NCBI RefSeq assembly: GCF_016598615.1 | Contig: NZ_CP066831.1 | Span: forward strand, 4,030,001 to 4,094,000 | Direction: 5' to 3' | Source of the DNA: Streptomyces liliifuscus | Lineage (GTDB): Bacteria > Actinomycetota > Actinomycetes > Streptomycetales > Streptomycetaceae | Length of the DNA stretch: 64,000 nucleotides | In this document: in pieces, positions 28,565-37,142 of the stretch | Layout: each line of letters opens with the position of its first letter | Position numbering within the stretch: position 1 is the stretch's first letter | Notes under the pieces: model-generated | What the model was told of the DNA's origin: nothing | Databases searched by the model: none | The model's input: the letters and a program-made list of their open reading frames with translations, nothing else | Made by a program: the position numbers and the translations under genes

Positions 28565-30507
28565 TGTCCGTGGTCGACCGACAGGAGTGGGACGTCGTAG
28601 TGGTCGGCGCCGGTGGCGCCGGCCTGCGGGCCGCCATCGAGGCCCGTGAGCGAGGCGCCCGTACGGCCGTGATCTGCAAGTCGCTGTTCGGCAAGGCGCA
28701 CACGGTGATGGCCGAGGGCGGCATCGCGGCGGCCATGGGCAACGTGAACTCCGGGGACAACTGGCAGGTCCACTTCCGCGACACCATGCGCGGCGGCAAG
28801 TTCCTCAACCAGTGGCGGATGGCCGAACTGCACGCGCAGGAGGCCCCCGACCGCGTCTGGGAGCTGGAGACCTGGGGCGCCCTCTTCGACCGCACGAAGG
28901 ACGGGCGCATCTCGCAGCGCAACTTCGGCGGGCACGAGTACCCGCGGCTCGCGCACGTCGGCGACCGTACGGGCCTGGAGCTGATCCGCACGCTCCAGCA
29001 GAAGATCGTGTCCCTCCAGCAGGAGGACTTCAAGGAGACCGGTGACTACGAGTCACGCCTGAAGGTCTATCAGGAGTGCACGGTCACCCGGATCCTGAAG
29101 GACGGCAGCCGGGTTTCCGGGGCCTTCTGCTACGAGCGCGAGTCCGGCCGTTTCTTCGTGCTGGAAGCCCCCTCGGTCGTGGTCTCCACCGGCGGTATCG
29201 GCAAGTCTTTCAAGGTGACGTCGAACTCGTGGGAGTACACGGGCGACGGGCACGCGCTGGCACTGCTCGCGGGTGCGCCCCTGCTGAACATGGAGTTCGT
29301 GCAGTTCCACCCGACGGGCATGGTCTGGCCGCCGTCCGTGAAGGGCATCCTCGTCACGGAGTCCGTGCGCGGGGACGGCGGGGTCCTCAGGAACTCCGAG
29401 GGCAAGCGGTTCATGTTCGACTACATCCCCGACGTCTTCAAGGAGAAGTACGCGCAGTCGGAGGAGGAGGGCGACCGGTGGTACGAGGACCCGGACCACA
29501 ACCGCCGACCCCCTGAGCTGCTCCCCCGGGACGAGGTGGCACGGGCCATCAACTCCGAGGTGAAGGCCGGCCGCGGCTCCCCGCACGGTGGCGTCTTCCT
29601 GGACGTGTCGACGCGTATGCCCGCCGAGGTCATCAGGCGACGGCTGCCGTCCATGTACCACCAGTTCAAGGAACTCGCGGACGTCGACATCACCGCCGAG
29701 GCGATGGAGGTCGGGCCCACCTGTCACTACGTGATGGGCGGGATCGCGGTCGAGTCGGACAGCGCGTCGGCGCGTGGCGTGCCCGGTCTCTTCGCGGCCG
29801 GGGAGGTCGCAGGCGGGATGCACGGTTCCAACCGGCTCGGCGGCAACTCCCTCTCCGACCTGCTGGTGTTCGGGCGGCGGGCCGGTCTGCACGCGGCGCA
29901 GTACGCCACCGGGCTCACCGGGGCCCGGCCCCTCGTGGACGACGTCCAGGTGGACACCGCGGCAGCGGAGGCACTGCGGCCCTTCTCCGCCGAGGGCCCC
30001 GAGCCCGGCGTGGAGAACGGCCGGCCGCCGGAGAACCCGTACACCCTCCACCAGGAACTCCAGCAGACGATGAACGACCTCGTCGGCATCATCCGCCGTG
30101 AAGCGGAGATGGAGGCGGCCCTGGAGAAACTCGCCGACCTGCGCGTACGGGCCAGGCGGGCCGGGGTCGAGGGGCACCGGCAGTTCAACCCCGGCTGGCA
30201 CCTCGCGCTGGACCTGCGGAACATGCTGCTCGTCAGCGAGTGCGTGGCACGGGCCGCGCTGGAGCGTACGGAGTCGCGGGGCGGTCACACGCGGGAGGAC
30301 CATCCGGCGATGGACCGGGCGTGGCGGCGCGTGAACCTGCTCTGCCAACTGGTCGATCCCACCGGCGGGTTGGCGGCGACCGACCCCGTGCGCGGGCAGA
30401 TCGACCTGGTCCGTGAGACCACCGAACCCATCCGCCCCGACCTGCTCGCCCTCTTCGACAAGGAGGAGCTGGTCAAGTACCTCGCCGAAGAGGAGCTCTA
30501 CGAGTGA
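28564..30507 (+). CDS. sdhA: Succinate dehydrogenase/fumarate reductase flavoprotein subunit
   Basis: 647 aa. The N-terminal FAD site is VVVGAGGAGLRAAIEA. KAHTVMAEGGIAAAMG has the His that in this family attaches FAD covalently. Substrate-side motifs are FVQFHPTGM and ESVRGDGG, and GGMHGSNRLGGNSLSDLLVF is the second FAD-contact region. It interconverts succinate and fumarate at the membrane. Whether it acts as dehydrogenase or reductase cannot be told from sequence alone. The gene overlaps the iron-sulfur gene by 4 bp (GTGA). Confidence 0.93.
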   Translation: MSVVDRQEWDVVVVGAGGAGLRAAIEARERGARTAVICKSLFGKAHTVMAEGGIAAAMGNVNSGDNWQVHFRDTMRGGKFLNQWRMAELHAQEAPDRVWELETWGALFDRTKDGRISQRNFGGHEYPRLAHVGDRTGLELIRTLQQKIVSLQQEDFKETGDYESRLKVYQECTVTRILKDGSRVSGAFCYERESGRFFVLEAPSVVVSTGGIGKSFKVTSNSWEYTGDGHALALLAGAPLLNMEFVQFHPTGMVWPPSVKGILVTESVRGDGGVLRNSEGKRFMFDYIPDVFKEKYAQSEEEGDRWYEDPDHNRRPPELLPRDEVARAINSEVKAGRGSPHGGVFLDVSTRMPAEVIRRRLPSMYHQFKELADVDITAEAMEVGPTCHYVMGGIAVESDSASARGVPGLFAAGEVAGGMHGSNRLGGNSLSDLLVFGRRAGLHAAQYATGLTGARPLVDDVQVDTAAAEALRPFSAEGPEPGVENGRPPENPYTLHQELQQTMNDLVGIIRREAEMEAALEKLADLRVRARRAGVEGHRQFNPGWHLALDLRNMLLVSECVARAALERTESRGGHTREDHPAMDRAWRRVNLLCQLVDPTGGLAATDPVRGQIDLVRETTEPIRPDLLALFDKEELVKYLAEEELYE

Positions 30508-31283
30508 GCAGCTATGAGGCCCGCTTCAAGGTCTGGCGCGGGGATGCCGAGGGCGGCGGCCTGGAGGACTTCGGGATCGAGGTCAACGACGGCGAGGTGG
30601 TGCTCGACATCATCCACCGCATCCAGGCGACCCAGGCTCCCGACCTGGCCGTGCGCTGGAACTGCAAGGCGGGCAAGTGCGGTTCGTGTTCGGCGGAGAT
30701 CAACGGACGTCCGCGGCTGTTGTGCATGACGCGGATGTCGGTGTTCACCCGCGAGGAGACGATCACCGTGACCCCGCTGCGGGCGTTCCCGGTCGTACGG
30801 GACCTGGTGACGGACGTCGGCTTCAACTACATGAAGGCGCGGGAGGTGCCCGCGTTCGTGCCGCCGGAGGACCTCGGCCCCGGTGAGTACCGGATGATGC
30901 AGGAGGACGTGGACCGGTCGCAGGAGTTCCGCAAGTGCATCGAGTGCTTCCTGTGCCAGGACACCTGCCATGTGGTGCGTGACCACGAGGAGAACAAGAC
31001 CGCGTTCGCCGGCCCGCGCTTCCTGATGCGGGTGGCCGAACTGGACATGCATCCCCTGGACGCGGCCGACGAGAGCGGTCTGGACCGCAAGAAGACCGCC
31101 CAGGACGAGCACGGCCTCGGCTACTGCAACATCACCAAGTGCTGCACGGAGGTCTGCCCCGAGGGCATCAAGATCACGGACAACGCGCTGATTCCCTTGA
31201 AGGAACGGGCGGTCGACCGTAAATACGATCCGCTGGTGTGGCTGGGCGACAAGATCCGCAGGCGGCCGTCCGGTTCGGTGTAG
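30504..31283 (+). CDS. sdhB: Succinate dehydrogenase/fumarate reductase iron-sulfur subunit
   Basis: 259 aa from a GTG overlapping the flavoprotein stop. A ferredoxin-type [2Fe-2S] site is seen in CKAGKCGSCSAEINGRPRLL (followed by C). The two further clusters are held by CIECFLCQDTCHV and CNITKCCTEVCPEGI. It transfers electrons between the flavoprotein and the membrane anchor. It is the last gene of the operon and converges on the SpoIIE-type gene. Confidence 0.93.
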   Translation: MSSYEARFKVWRGDAEGGGLEDFGIEVNDGEVVLDIIHRIQATQAPDLAVRWNCKAGKCGSCSAEINGRPRLLCMTRMSVFTREETITVTPLRAFPVVRDLVTDVGFNYMKAREVPAFVPPEDLGPGEYRMMQEDVDRSQEFRKCIECFLCQDTCHVVRDHEENKTAFAGPRFLMRVAELDMHPLDAADESGLDRKKTAQDEHGLGYCNITKCCTEVCPEGIKITDNALIPLKERAVDRKYDPLVWLGDKIRRRPSGSV

Positions 31284-31290
31284 GAGGTCG

Positions 31291-31323
31291 GACCCGGCCG
31301 GGGTGGCGGGACCCGGCCGGGGT
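31291..31323. terminator. Repeat/hairpin between convergent sdhB and phosphatase genes
   Basis: Two 14-nt copies of GACCCGGCCGGGGT (31291-31304 and 31310-31323), each with the palindromic core CCCGGCCGGG, fill the 39-bp gap. The copies can pair with each other or fold alone. This suits a bidirectional terminator. Confidence 0.5.
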
Positions 31324-33989
31324 CAGAACAGGCTCAGCAGCGCCTCTGCCGGGTCCGTGAGGCCCTTCCCGCCGTTGGGGAGGGGCAGTTCGAACCACAC
31401 CGTCTTGCCGCGGGGTGTGCGGCGGGAGCCCCAGGCCGCGCTCAGGAGGCCGACGAGCTGGAGGCCGCGGCCGCCCTCGTCCGTGTCACGGGCACGGCGG
31501 CGGCGGGGCTGCACCAGTCCTGCGTCCCAGACCTCGCAGACCAGGGTGCGGTCGAGGAGTAGACGCAGCCGGATCTCGCCCTCGCCGTAGCGCAGGGCGT
31601 TGGTGACGAGTTCGCTGACGAGGAGTTCGGCCGTGTCGACGAGCGGCTCCAGGTCCCAGCTGAGCAGCTGGCCCCGGGCGTACTCCCGGGCGCGGCCCAC
31701 GCTGCGCGGCTCGCGCGGCAGCGTCCAGTCGCCGACGGACTCGGACGGCAGCCCCTGGACACGTGCCATCAGCAAGGCGATGTCGTCCTCGCCGTGGTGC
31801 GTGTCGAGCGTGTTGAGAACGTGGTCGCAGACGTCCTCCAGCGGGCTGGAGGGGTCGGTGAGGGCGCCCACGAAGGCCTGTAGGCCCTCGTCGAGGGGGT
31901 GGTCGCGGGATTCGACCAGTCCGTCCGTGTAGAGCGCCAGGAGGGCACCTTCCGGCAGTTCCACCTCCACCTCCTCGAACGGCTCGCCGCCGACGCCGAG
32001 CGGCATCCCCGGCGGTACGTCGAGCATGAGCGCGCTCTCGCCGGGCTCGACGAGGACGGGCGGGAGATGGCCCGCGTTGGCGAAGGTGCAGCGGCGGGTG
32101 ACGGAGTCGTAGACCGCGTACACGCAGGTGGCGAGGTAGACCTCGGAGAGGTCTGCGTCCCGGGACTGGCGAGCACCGCGCGTAGACTGCTGGACTCCGC
32201 CGGGCGTTCCCAGGCCGCGGGCGATCTCGTCCAACGCGGAGAGCACCTCGGCCGGTTCGAGGTCGAGCAGCGCCAGGGTGCGTACGGCCGTGCGGAGTTC
32301 ACCCATCGCGACGGCCGCGCGCAGACCGCGGCCCATCACGTCTCCGACGACCAACGCAGTGCGGTGGCCGGGGAGTTCGATGACGTCGAACCAGTCGCCG
32401 CCGACCTCCGTGGCCGCGTTTCCGGGAAGGTAGCGGCAGGCGATGTCCAGGCCGGAGGCCTCCGGGTCGCCCGGGGGGAGCAGGGAGCGCTGCAGTATCA
32501 GGGCGCGCTCGTGCTCCCGGCGGTAGAGGCGGGCGTTGTCGATACAGACCGCGGCGCGCGAGGCCAGTTCGACCGCGAGAGAGCTGTCGCGTTCCCCGAA
32601 CGGCTCGCTCCCCTTCGTACGCGAGAACTGGACCAGGCCGACGACCGTGTCGTGGGCGACCATCGGCACCGCGAGCGTGGACTGGATCAGGCCGCCCTCC
32701 TCGGCGGCGACGCTCTGCGGGCGGGCGGTGCGCAGGGCGTCCGCGAAGGGCGAGTTGAAGGCGTAGTGGTGGACCGCGCCGACGTTCACGGCTTCCGGGC
32801 CACCGATGAAGGGCGCGTCGGACACGGCGCTGGCGTAGGCGACGCGGCGCATCTCGGCGCTGCCGTCGGCGAGGCCGGGCGGGGTCTCGTCGCCGGCCAG
32901 GAGGCCTTGGTAGAGGTCGACGGAGGCGAGGTCGCAGAAGCCCGGGACGGCCACATCGAGGAGTTCGCGGGCGGTGGTCTCCAGATCGAGGGAGTTGCCT
33001 ATGCGCGCTCCCGCCTCGTTCAGAAGGGCGAGATTGCGCCGTGCGTGGGCGGCCTCGCGGGCGGCGGCGCGGCGCGCGGTGATGTCGGTGCCCAGCCAGG
33101 CGATGCCGATCGGACGGCCCGAACCGCTGTGTACGCGATAGAGGTTGATGGACCAGTGGCGGCGCTCGCTGGAACCGGGCACCGTACCGCTGACCAGCAG
33201 CTCGTTGACCGAGTCACCGGTCTCCAGGACCCGTCGCAGAATCGCGGAGACCCGCTCGGCCTCGCCCGGTGCCAGATAGTCCTTGACGGTGCGTCCGCGA
33301 TGGTCGTCGACGGTGCCGCCGAAGACCGAGGCGAACCGCTCGTTGGCGCGGCGGATGCGCAGGTCCGGGTCGATCAGCAGGAAACCGAAAGGAGATTGGC
33401 CGAAAATGGCCTGCGAGGCGGCGAGATCGGTCTCGATCCTGCGCAGAATACGAACGTCCACGACTATGCAGACGGCGGCCCGCTCGCCCTCCTCCGTTCG
33501 CGTCGGCATGACGTAGACCTCGGCGAGTCCTTCGGCGGCCAGGCCGGTGCCTTCGGGGTCGGGCAGTCGGAAGGGGACGACACCGGTCCACTCCCTGCCG
33601 TCGAGGACTTCGGCCATCTTCCGCTGGCCCAGTTCGCGCTTGTCCTCGGCGACGAAGGCCTCGATGGGGTCCATGCCGACCGCGCGCTCGGTCGAGATGC
33701 CGAAGAGCTGCTCGGCGCGCAGACTCCACTGGTCGACGAGGCCGTCGGGGCCTATGGAGAACGAGGCGACCTTGATGTAGTCGTAGATCGATCCGGGCGG
33801 ACTGCTCTGCCACACGACCTCGCCGGGCACCTCGCCCTGCGCCTCGACGGACGCACCGGATATTCCGGCGTGCCCCGCGCCCCGGGGCTCGTCCGGCACC
33901 GGCAACGCGCCATCGCCTGTCGTCGCATCAGCCATCGCGCCGCCCGACGGGTCCTCGGACTCCGTGGCCTTCGCTGGTATCTCGCTCAC
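31323..33989 (-). CDS. SpoIIE-family PP2C phosphatase with PAS, GAF and RsbW-like kinase domains
   Basis: 888 aa. I chose the GTG at 33989, with GGAGGGG 9 nt upstream; the frame stays open to 34448, but that part reads intergenic repeats. Domain order: a disordered N-terminus, PAS-like (about 70-180), PAS with PFGFLLIDPDLRIRRAN (about 190-300), GAF (about 325-490), PP2C SpoIIE (about 510-730, with GGDWFDVIEL, LVVGDVMGRGLRAAV and LYTDGLVESRD), and a HATPase_c RsbW-like domain (about 750-870, with ELLVSELVTNALRYGEGEIR and GGRGLQLV). Such proteins sense signals and dephosphorylate anti-sigma antagonists in partner switching. No STAS-domain or sigma gene is adjacent. Confidence 0.9.
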   Translation of the reverse strand: MSEIPAKATESEDPSGGAMADATTGDGALPVPDEPRGAGHAGISGASVEAQGEVPGEVVWQSSPPGSIYDYIKVASFSIGPDGLVDQWSLRAEQLFGISTERAVGMDPIEAFVAEDKRELGQRKMAEVLDGREWTGVVPFRLPDPEGTGLAAEGLAEVYVMPTRTEEGERAAVCIVVDVRILRRIETDLAASQAIFGQSPFGFLLIDPDLRIRRANERFASVFGGTVDDHRGRTVKDYLAPGEAERVSAILRRVLETGDSVNELLVSGTVPGSSERRHWSINLYRVHSGSGRPIGIAWLGTDITARRAAAREAAHARRNLALLNEAGARIGNSLDLETTARELLDVAVPGFCDLASVDLYQGLLAGDETPPGLADGSAEMRRVAYASAVSDAPFIGGPEAVNVGAVHHYAFNSPFADALRTARPQSVAAEEGGLIQSTLAVPMVAHDTVVGLVQFSRTKGSEPFGERDSSLAVELASRAAVCIDNARLYRREHERALILQRSLLPPGDPEASGLDIACRYLPGNAATEVGGDWFDVIELPGHRTALVVGDVMGRGLRAAVAMGELRTAVRTLALLDLEPAEVLSALDEIARGLGTPGGVQQSTRGARQSRDADLSEVYLATCVYAVYDSVTRRCTFANAGHLPPVLVEPGESALMLDVPPGMPLGVGGEPFEEVEVELPEGALLALYTDGLVESRDHPLDEGLQAFVGALTDPSSPLEDVCDHVLNTLDTHHGEDDIALLMARVQGLPSESVGDWTLPREPRSVGRAREYARGQLLSWDLEPLVDTAELLVSELVTNALRYGEGEIRLRLLLDRTLVCEVWDAGLVQPRRRRARDTDEGGRGLQLVGLLSAAWGSRRTPRGKTVWFELPLPNGGKGLTDPAEALLSLF

Positions 33990-34420
33990 GCGAACCGTCC
34001 CCTCCAGCTCACCGCGTCCGGCACCGGTCACCGGAGGCGGCTGCCCGCAGTATCCAGCACTACGGTGCCGCACAACACGGTGTTCACGATCACAGCACGG
34101 TCCCGATGCTTTTAGGACCGGCCGCGACAAACACTCCCAGTCTTCTAACCATGTGGGACCCCGTCGAACCACGGACTTGGGGGTGGCTCGTGTGTCCGAG
34201 GGGTCGGGGGTGGTTCGGGGGGCACTTGGGGGCGGCTGTGGGACGGCCATGGATCGGCTGCGGGTCGGCTGCGGAATGGCTTGGGATTGGCCGGGGGGTG
34301 ACCGCGGGGCGGGTGCGGATCGACTGCCTGGTCGGGGCGGATCGGCTGCTGATCGGCTTGGGGCGGCTGCTGATCGGCCTGGGGCGGCTGCTGGTTGGCT
34401 GCGGGGGCGGCCGCCGGCCG
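33990..34420. other. Intergenic region with decayed GC-rich tandem repeats
   Basis: These 431 bases lie between two minus-strand kinase-domain genes. Bases 34334-34402 hold three units of about 21 bp built on GGGGCGGCTGCTGATCGGCC (the first with a 5-bp insertion). Weaker related units extend back towards 34200. The minus-strand frame stays open through the repeats, but the composition (Arg/Ser/Pro/Ala) argues against coding. No promoter is obvious. Confidence 0.6.
34334..34402. repeat. About 21-bp imperfect tandem repeats, three units
   Basis: Units start at 34334, 34360 and 34381 with GGGGCGGCTGCT or a close variant. They differ by a few substitutions and a 5-bp insertion in the first. The array lies just beyond the stop codon of the RsbW-like gene (34421), downstream in its transcription direction. 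Confidence 0.6.
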
Positions 34421-34819
34421 TCAGGTCGGGAGTGCCAGTTCGAACCACACCGTCTTGCCCTTGCCGCCCGGTCGGGTGCCCCAGCGGCGGGAGGAGTTCG
34501 CCACGAGCTGAAGGCCACGGCCGCTTTCGTCCTCGGGCTCCGCGTCGCGTTCCTGCGGTGGATCGGGGAGGGGGTCGGAGACCTCGACGAGCAGGACGTC
34601 CATCGGTTCCGTGGGGCGTACGAGGCGAACGCCGATGGGACCCGTCGCGTGCCGCAGGGAGTTGGTGACCAGCTCGCTGACCAACAGCGCGGTCACGTCA
34701 CCGAGGGAGTCCAGGCCCCAGGCATGGAGCTGGCCCCGGACGACGGTTCGGGCGGTCCGGACGGCGCCTGGATCCGCGGGAAAGGTCCACTCGGCGATAT
34801 CGCCCTCGGTGTGGATCAC
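34421..34819 (-). CDS. RsbW-like anti-sigma/regulatory ATPase
   Basis: 132 aa from the GTG at 34819, preferred to a GTG at 34828 because GGGAG then sits 8 nt upstream. It is a single HATPase_c_2 domain: TALLVSELVTNSLRHATGPI (N box), VEVSDPLPDPP (G1) and ESGRGLQLVANSSRRWG (G2), ending GKTVWFELALPT. The C-terminal half closely resembles that of the kinase domain fused to the phosphatase downstream. Such kinases usually bind a sigma factor or phosphorylate an antagonist. Confidence 0.87.
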   Translation of the reverse strand: MIHTEGDIAEWTFPADPGAVRTARTVVRGQLHAWGLDSLGDVTALLVSELVTNSLRHATGPIGVRLVRPTEPMDVLLVEVSDPLPDPPQERDAEPEDESGRGLQLVANSSRRWGTRPGGKGKTVWFELALPT

Positions 34820-35254
34820 GCAGATCACTCCCAGGCCAGAAGCGGACCATGTCCGGTTTCATGGGGTTAATGGGCACATACCCGATATCCCGGGCGGAGT
34901 ACCGTGCGCGAGGGCGCACTGTGGCGCGAACGGCGTACTCGGCGCTCGTCTCAGCCGCCACATGCGCCTCGCGAGCCCGAGCGTCCCACGTACGGTGTGC
35001 GTCCCGCACCCCGCAGACTCGAGTGCGCGAAGTTGTGATGGTCACACCTTTTCTTTCGCCCCCGCCGCCCCTACCCATTCCCGTCCCTTACTCAGGGGCT
35101 CCGCCCCCGAACCCCCGTATCGGCCTGAACGGCCTCGTCCTCAAACGCCGGACGGGCTGAAAATCAGCCCCTCCGGCGTTTGAGGAGCGGGGGTTCGGGG
35201 GCCGGCCCCCGAAAGGGACGGGAATGGGTAGGGGCGGCGGGGGCGAAAGAACCC
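34820..35254. other. Intergenic region holding a palindromic element
   Basis: This is 435 bases between the RsbW-like start and the Nudix stop. Bases 35056-35246 are the element listed separately. Bases 34820-35055 hold the promoter region of the RsbW-like gene; a TGTGGCGCGAACGGCG-type sequence and a moderately AT-rich patch are visible, but I cannot assign boxes. Confidence 0.5.
35056..35246. repeat. Palindromic intergenic element with perfect 32-bp terminal inverted repeats (copy at 35.1 kb)
   Basis: Bases 35056-35087 are the exact reverse complement of 35215-35246. Five further flanking bases on each side (TTCTT and AAGAA) also pair. Inside, GGGGCTCCGCCCC, an 18-bp stem based on AAACGCCGG with loop AAA, and GGGGGCCGGCCCCC give nested hairpins. 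It ends 8 nt after the Nudix stop on the minus strand. Bases 35089-35246 equal 15523-15680 except for one missing A. Confidence 0.85.
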
Positions 35255-35674
35255 CTACCCCGCAGCCGCCCCGCTCCCCCAAACCCCCCGCGCGACCTCC
35301 ATCACGGCCGCTACGTCCTGGTCCAGCCACTCCACGTCCCAGAGCTCGTCGGAGGTCAACCAGCGAAGCTCGTCGTGGTCCTGGAGCGGCTTGGGCGCAG
35401 GCGAGTCGGCGAGGAGACGCACGGTCCAGACCTGAAGGACGTACGGCGACCGCAAGGCCCACTCACCCGGAACACGGGCAAGCACCTCCGACTCGACCCC
35501 GAGCTCCTCCCGAAGCTCCCGCACGAGCGCCCCCTCGGAAGTCTCCCCGACCTCCACCTTCCCCCCGGGCAACTCCCACCGCCCGGCCAACTCCGCGGGC
35601 GCACTGCGACGCGCGGCAAGGAGACACCCGTCGCTCAACACGGCGGCTCCCACCACCACGATCCGTTCGGTCAT
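35255..35674 (-). CDS. Nudix hydrolase (MutT-like)
   Basis: 139 aa from the ATG at 35674. The Nudix box is GGKVEVGETSEGALVRELRE followed by ELGVE, fitting GX5EX7REUXEEXGU. WELPGGK and the short length resemble MutT/NudG-type (deoxy)nucleoside triphosphate pyrophosphohydrolases that remove damaged nucleotides; the exact substrate is not shown. A TAGGCT box 7 nt before the ATG and the lack of a ribosome site suggest a leaderless message. Confidence 0.88.
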   Translation of the reverse strand: MTERIVVVGAAVLSDGCLLAARRSAPAELAGRWELPGGKVEVGETSEGALVRELREELGVESEVLARVPGEWALRSPYVLQVWTVRLLADSPAPKPLQDHDELRWLTSDELWDVEWLDQDVAAVMEVARGVWGSGAAAG

Positions 35675-35681
35675 GCGCCGG

Positions 35682-35687
35682 AGCCTA
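35682..35687 (-). promoter_or_regulatory. Possible leaderless -10 box of the Nudix gene
   Basis: TAGGCT (minus strand) stands 7 nt before the ATG, with no purine-rich ribosome site between. This is the TANNNT-N6/7-ATG form seen at several genes in this window. Confidence 0.4.
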
Positions 35688-35716
35688 CGGGAGCCCCACG
35701 GACACACCCCCACGCG

Positions 35717-35899
35717 TCACTTCGAGCCGTTCTGCCCGATCCGCTCGACCCAGTAGAGCTGCTTGTGCCCACGGTCGTCGAGGCTGTCCGCGATCTTCTG
35801 GGCCTCGGCCCTCGTCGCGTACCTGCCGACGCGGTAGCGATTGCCGTTGTCGTCCTGTCGTATGACGAGCCAGGGAAGTGTGATGGTGCCGTCGTTCAT
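35717..35899 (-). CDS. Small SPOR-like domain protein
   Basis: 60 aa from an ATG with GGAGGGG 5 nt upstream. The sequence WLVIRQDDNGNRYRVGRYAT, then RAEAQKIADSLDDRG and YWVERI, follows the SPOR-type repeat pattern that in other proteins binds denuded peptidoglycan. No signal peptide or membrane span is present, so a cell-wall role is uncertain. It lies 42 nt upstream of the Nudix start on the same strand. Confidence 0.7.
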   Translation of the reverse strand: MNDGTITLPWLVIRQDDNGNRYRVGRYATRAEAQKIADSLDDRGHKQLYWVERIGQNGSK

Positions 35900-36242
35900 C
35901 GCGCCCCTCCGCTCCCCGCCCCCGGCTCGCGTCCTGCCCCGCCACATAAGGAAACCGCAATCCGCATATGCCCGAGCCTACGCCTAACCTTCACGCAGCG
36001 AATACGCCTTTTCACAAAGAGGTATGCGCGGGATGCCCGAGAGGTACGCAATCGGCCAGCACGAAGGGGGCGCATCCTCACGGACACGCCCCCTCATCCC
36101 CTTCAGGCTCCCGCCGACAGCACTAAGACCGCGCCGAACACCCTCCAGGAGAACGACCGGATTCCACCGGCACGGGCCCCGCCAACCAGCCGCCGACAGC
36201 CGGCAACCGGCCCAAGTCGCAAGCAGCTACGACGGCTACGGT
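35900..36242. other. Intergenic region, no gene seen
   Basis: 343 bases between two minus-strand genes. Only the stem AGGGGGCG (36065-36072) with CGCCCCCT (36087-36094) stands out. Short frames on both strands lack ribosome sites and sensible composition. Confidence 0.5.
36065..36094 (-). terminator. Weak terminator-like stem downstream of the GntR gene
   Basis: Perfect 8-bp stem, 14-nt loop, about 150 nt past the GntR stop on the minus strand. It may instead protect the 5' region of the SPOR-like gene transcript. Confidence 0.35.
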
Positions 36243-36995
36243 CTATTTCACCGGCAAGTGATACGCGATCCGATACCGGTCCGCCGGCACCACCACGTCC
36301 GCCGTCTCCACCGGCCGCCCGGACGCGTAGTACGTCCGCTGGATGACGACCACGACATGCCCGGGTACGCCACCCAGCGCCGACAACTCCTCGGCGAGGC
36401 CGGGCCGGGCGCCCACCTCCTCCGTGACGTTGTCCACGATCACGTCGATGGCGGCCATGCGCTCGACGACGCCCATGCCACCCAGGGGGCCCTCCTCGGG
36501 CAGCATCACCGGTGTGCGGCCCGTGACGGCGAGGGGCTCCCAGGAGGTGGAGAGCATCATCGCCTCGCCCGCGTCCCGGAAGACGTACTTCGTGCACATC
36601 ACGCGGTCGCCGGCCTGGAGGCCGAGCCGTTCGGCGATGGCGCCGCTCGCCTCGGCCTGCGCGCTGTGCGACTCCCACGTACCGCGCGCGGAGACGTCGG
36701 CCTGCTCCTGGCGGAACGGCGTCGACCCGCTGTCCGGCCGGTACCCGGAGCGGGCGACGCGGCGCGGCACCGGGCGCTCGCGCACATACGTACCGGACCC
36801 GGAGCGGCCCTCGACCAGGCCCTCGGCCATCAGGACCTTGCGGGCCTCCAGGGCGACCGTGTCCGAGACGCCGTACTCCTCGCGGATTCTGGCCTGTGAC
36901 GGGAGCCGTGTGTGCGGTGGCAGCGATCCGTCGACGATCTTCTTGCGAAGATCACCTGCGACGCGCAGATACGCCGGCTGCTCACCGAATGTCAC
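36243..36995 (-). CDS. GntR-family regulator, HutC subfamily
   Basis: 250 aa from a GTG at 36995 with GGGAG 6 nt upstream. The N-terminal winged helix (about 8-75) includes YLRVAGDLRKKIVDGSLPPH, then TRLPSQARIREEYGVSD and GLVEGRSGSGTYV. The C-terminal UTRA effector domain (about 95-245) has ERLGLQAGDRVMCTKYVFRD and ends YYASGRPVETADVVVPADRY. Effectors of this family are small sugars, amino acids or related molecules; the ligand is not evident. No catabolic genes flank it. Confidence 0.9.
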   Translation of the reverse strand: MTFGEQPAYLRVAGDLRKKIVDGSLPPHTRLPSQARIREEYGVSDTVALEARKVLMAEGLVEGRSGSGTYVRERPVPRRVARSGYRPDSGSTPFRQEQADVSARGTWESHSAQAEASGAIAERLGLQAGDRVMCTKYVFRDAGEAMMLSTSWEPLAVTGRTPVMLPEEGPLGGMGVVERMAAIDVIVDNVTEEVGARPGLAEELSALGGVPGHVVVVIQRTYYASGRPVETADVVVPADRYRIAYHLPVK

Positions 36996-37142
36996 TGGCC
37001 ACTCCCGTCAGGTTGTACAGACAGCTACAGGGTGGCAACCGTGGGTTGTGCCAGGCAAGCGAAGGCCAGAGAATCACTCGATGTGATGACTTGGGGCCGC
37101 CCAAGGCTTTACGCAGGCACTTTCTCCCCGCTATGGCCGCCG

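Noticed and set aside
33990..34448. Upstream extension of the SpoIIE-type gene to 34448
   Set aside because: It overlaps the RsbW-like gene and translates tandem repeats; the GTG at 33989 has a strong ribosome site.
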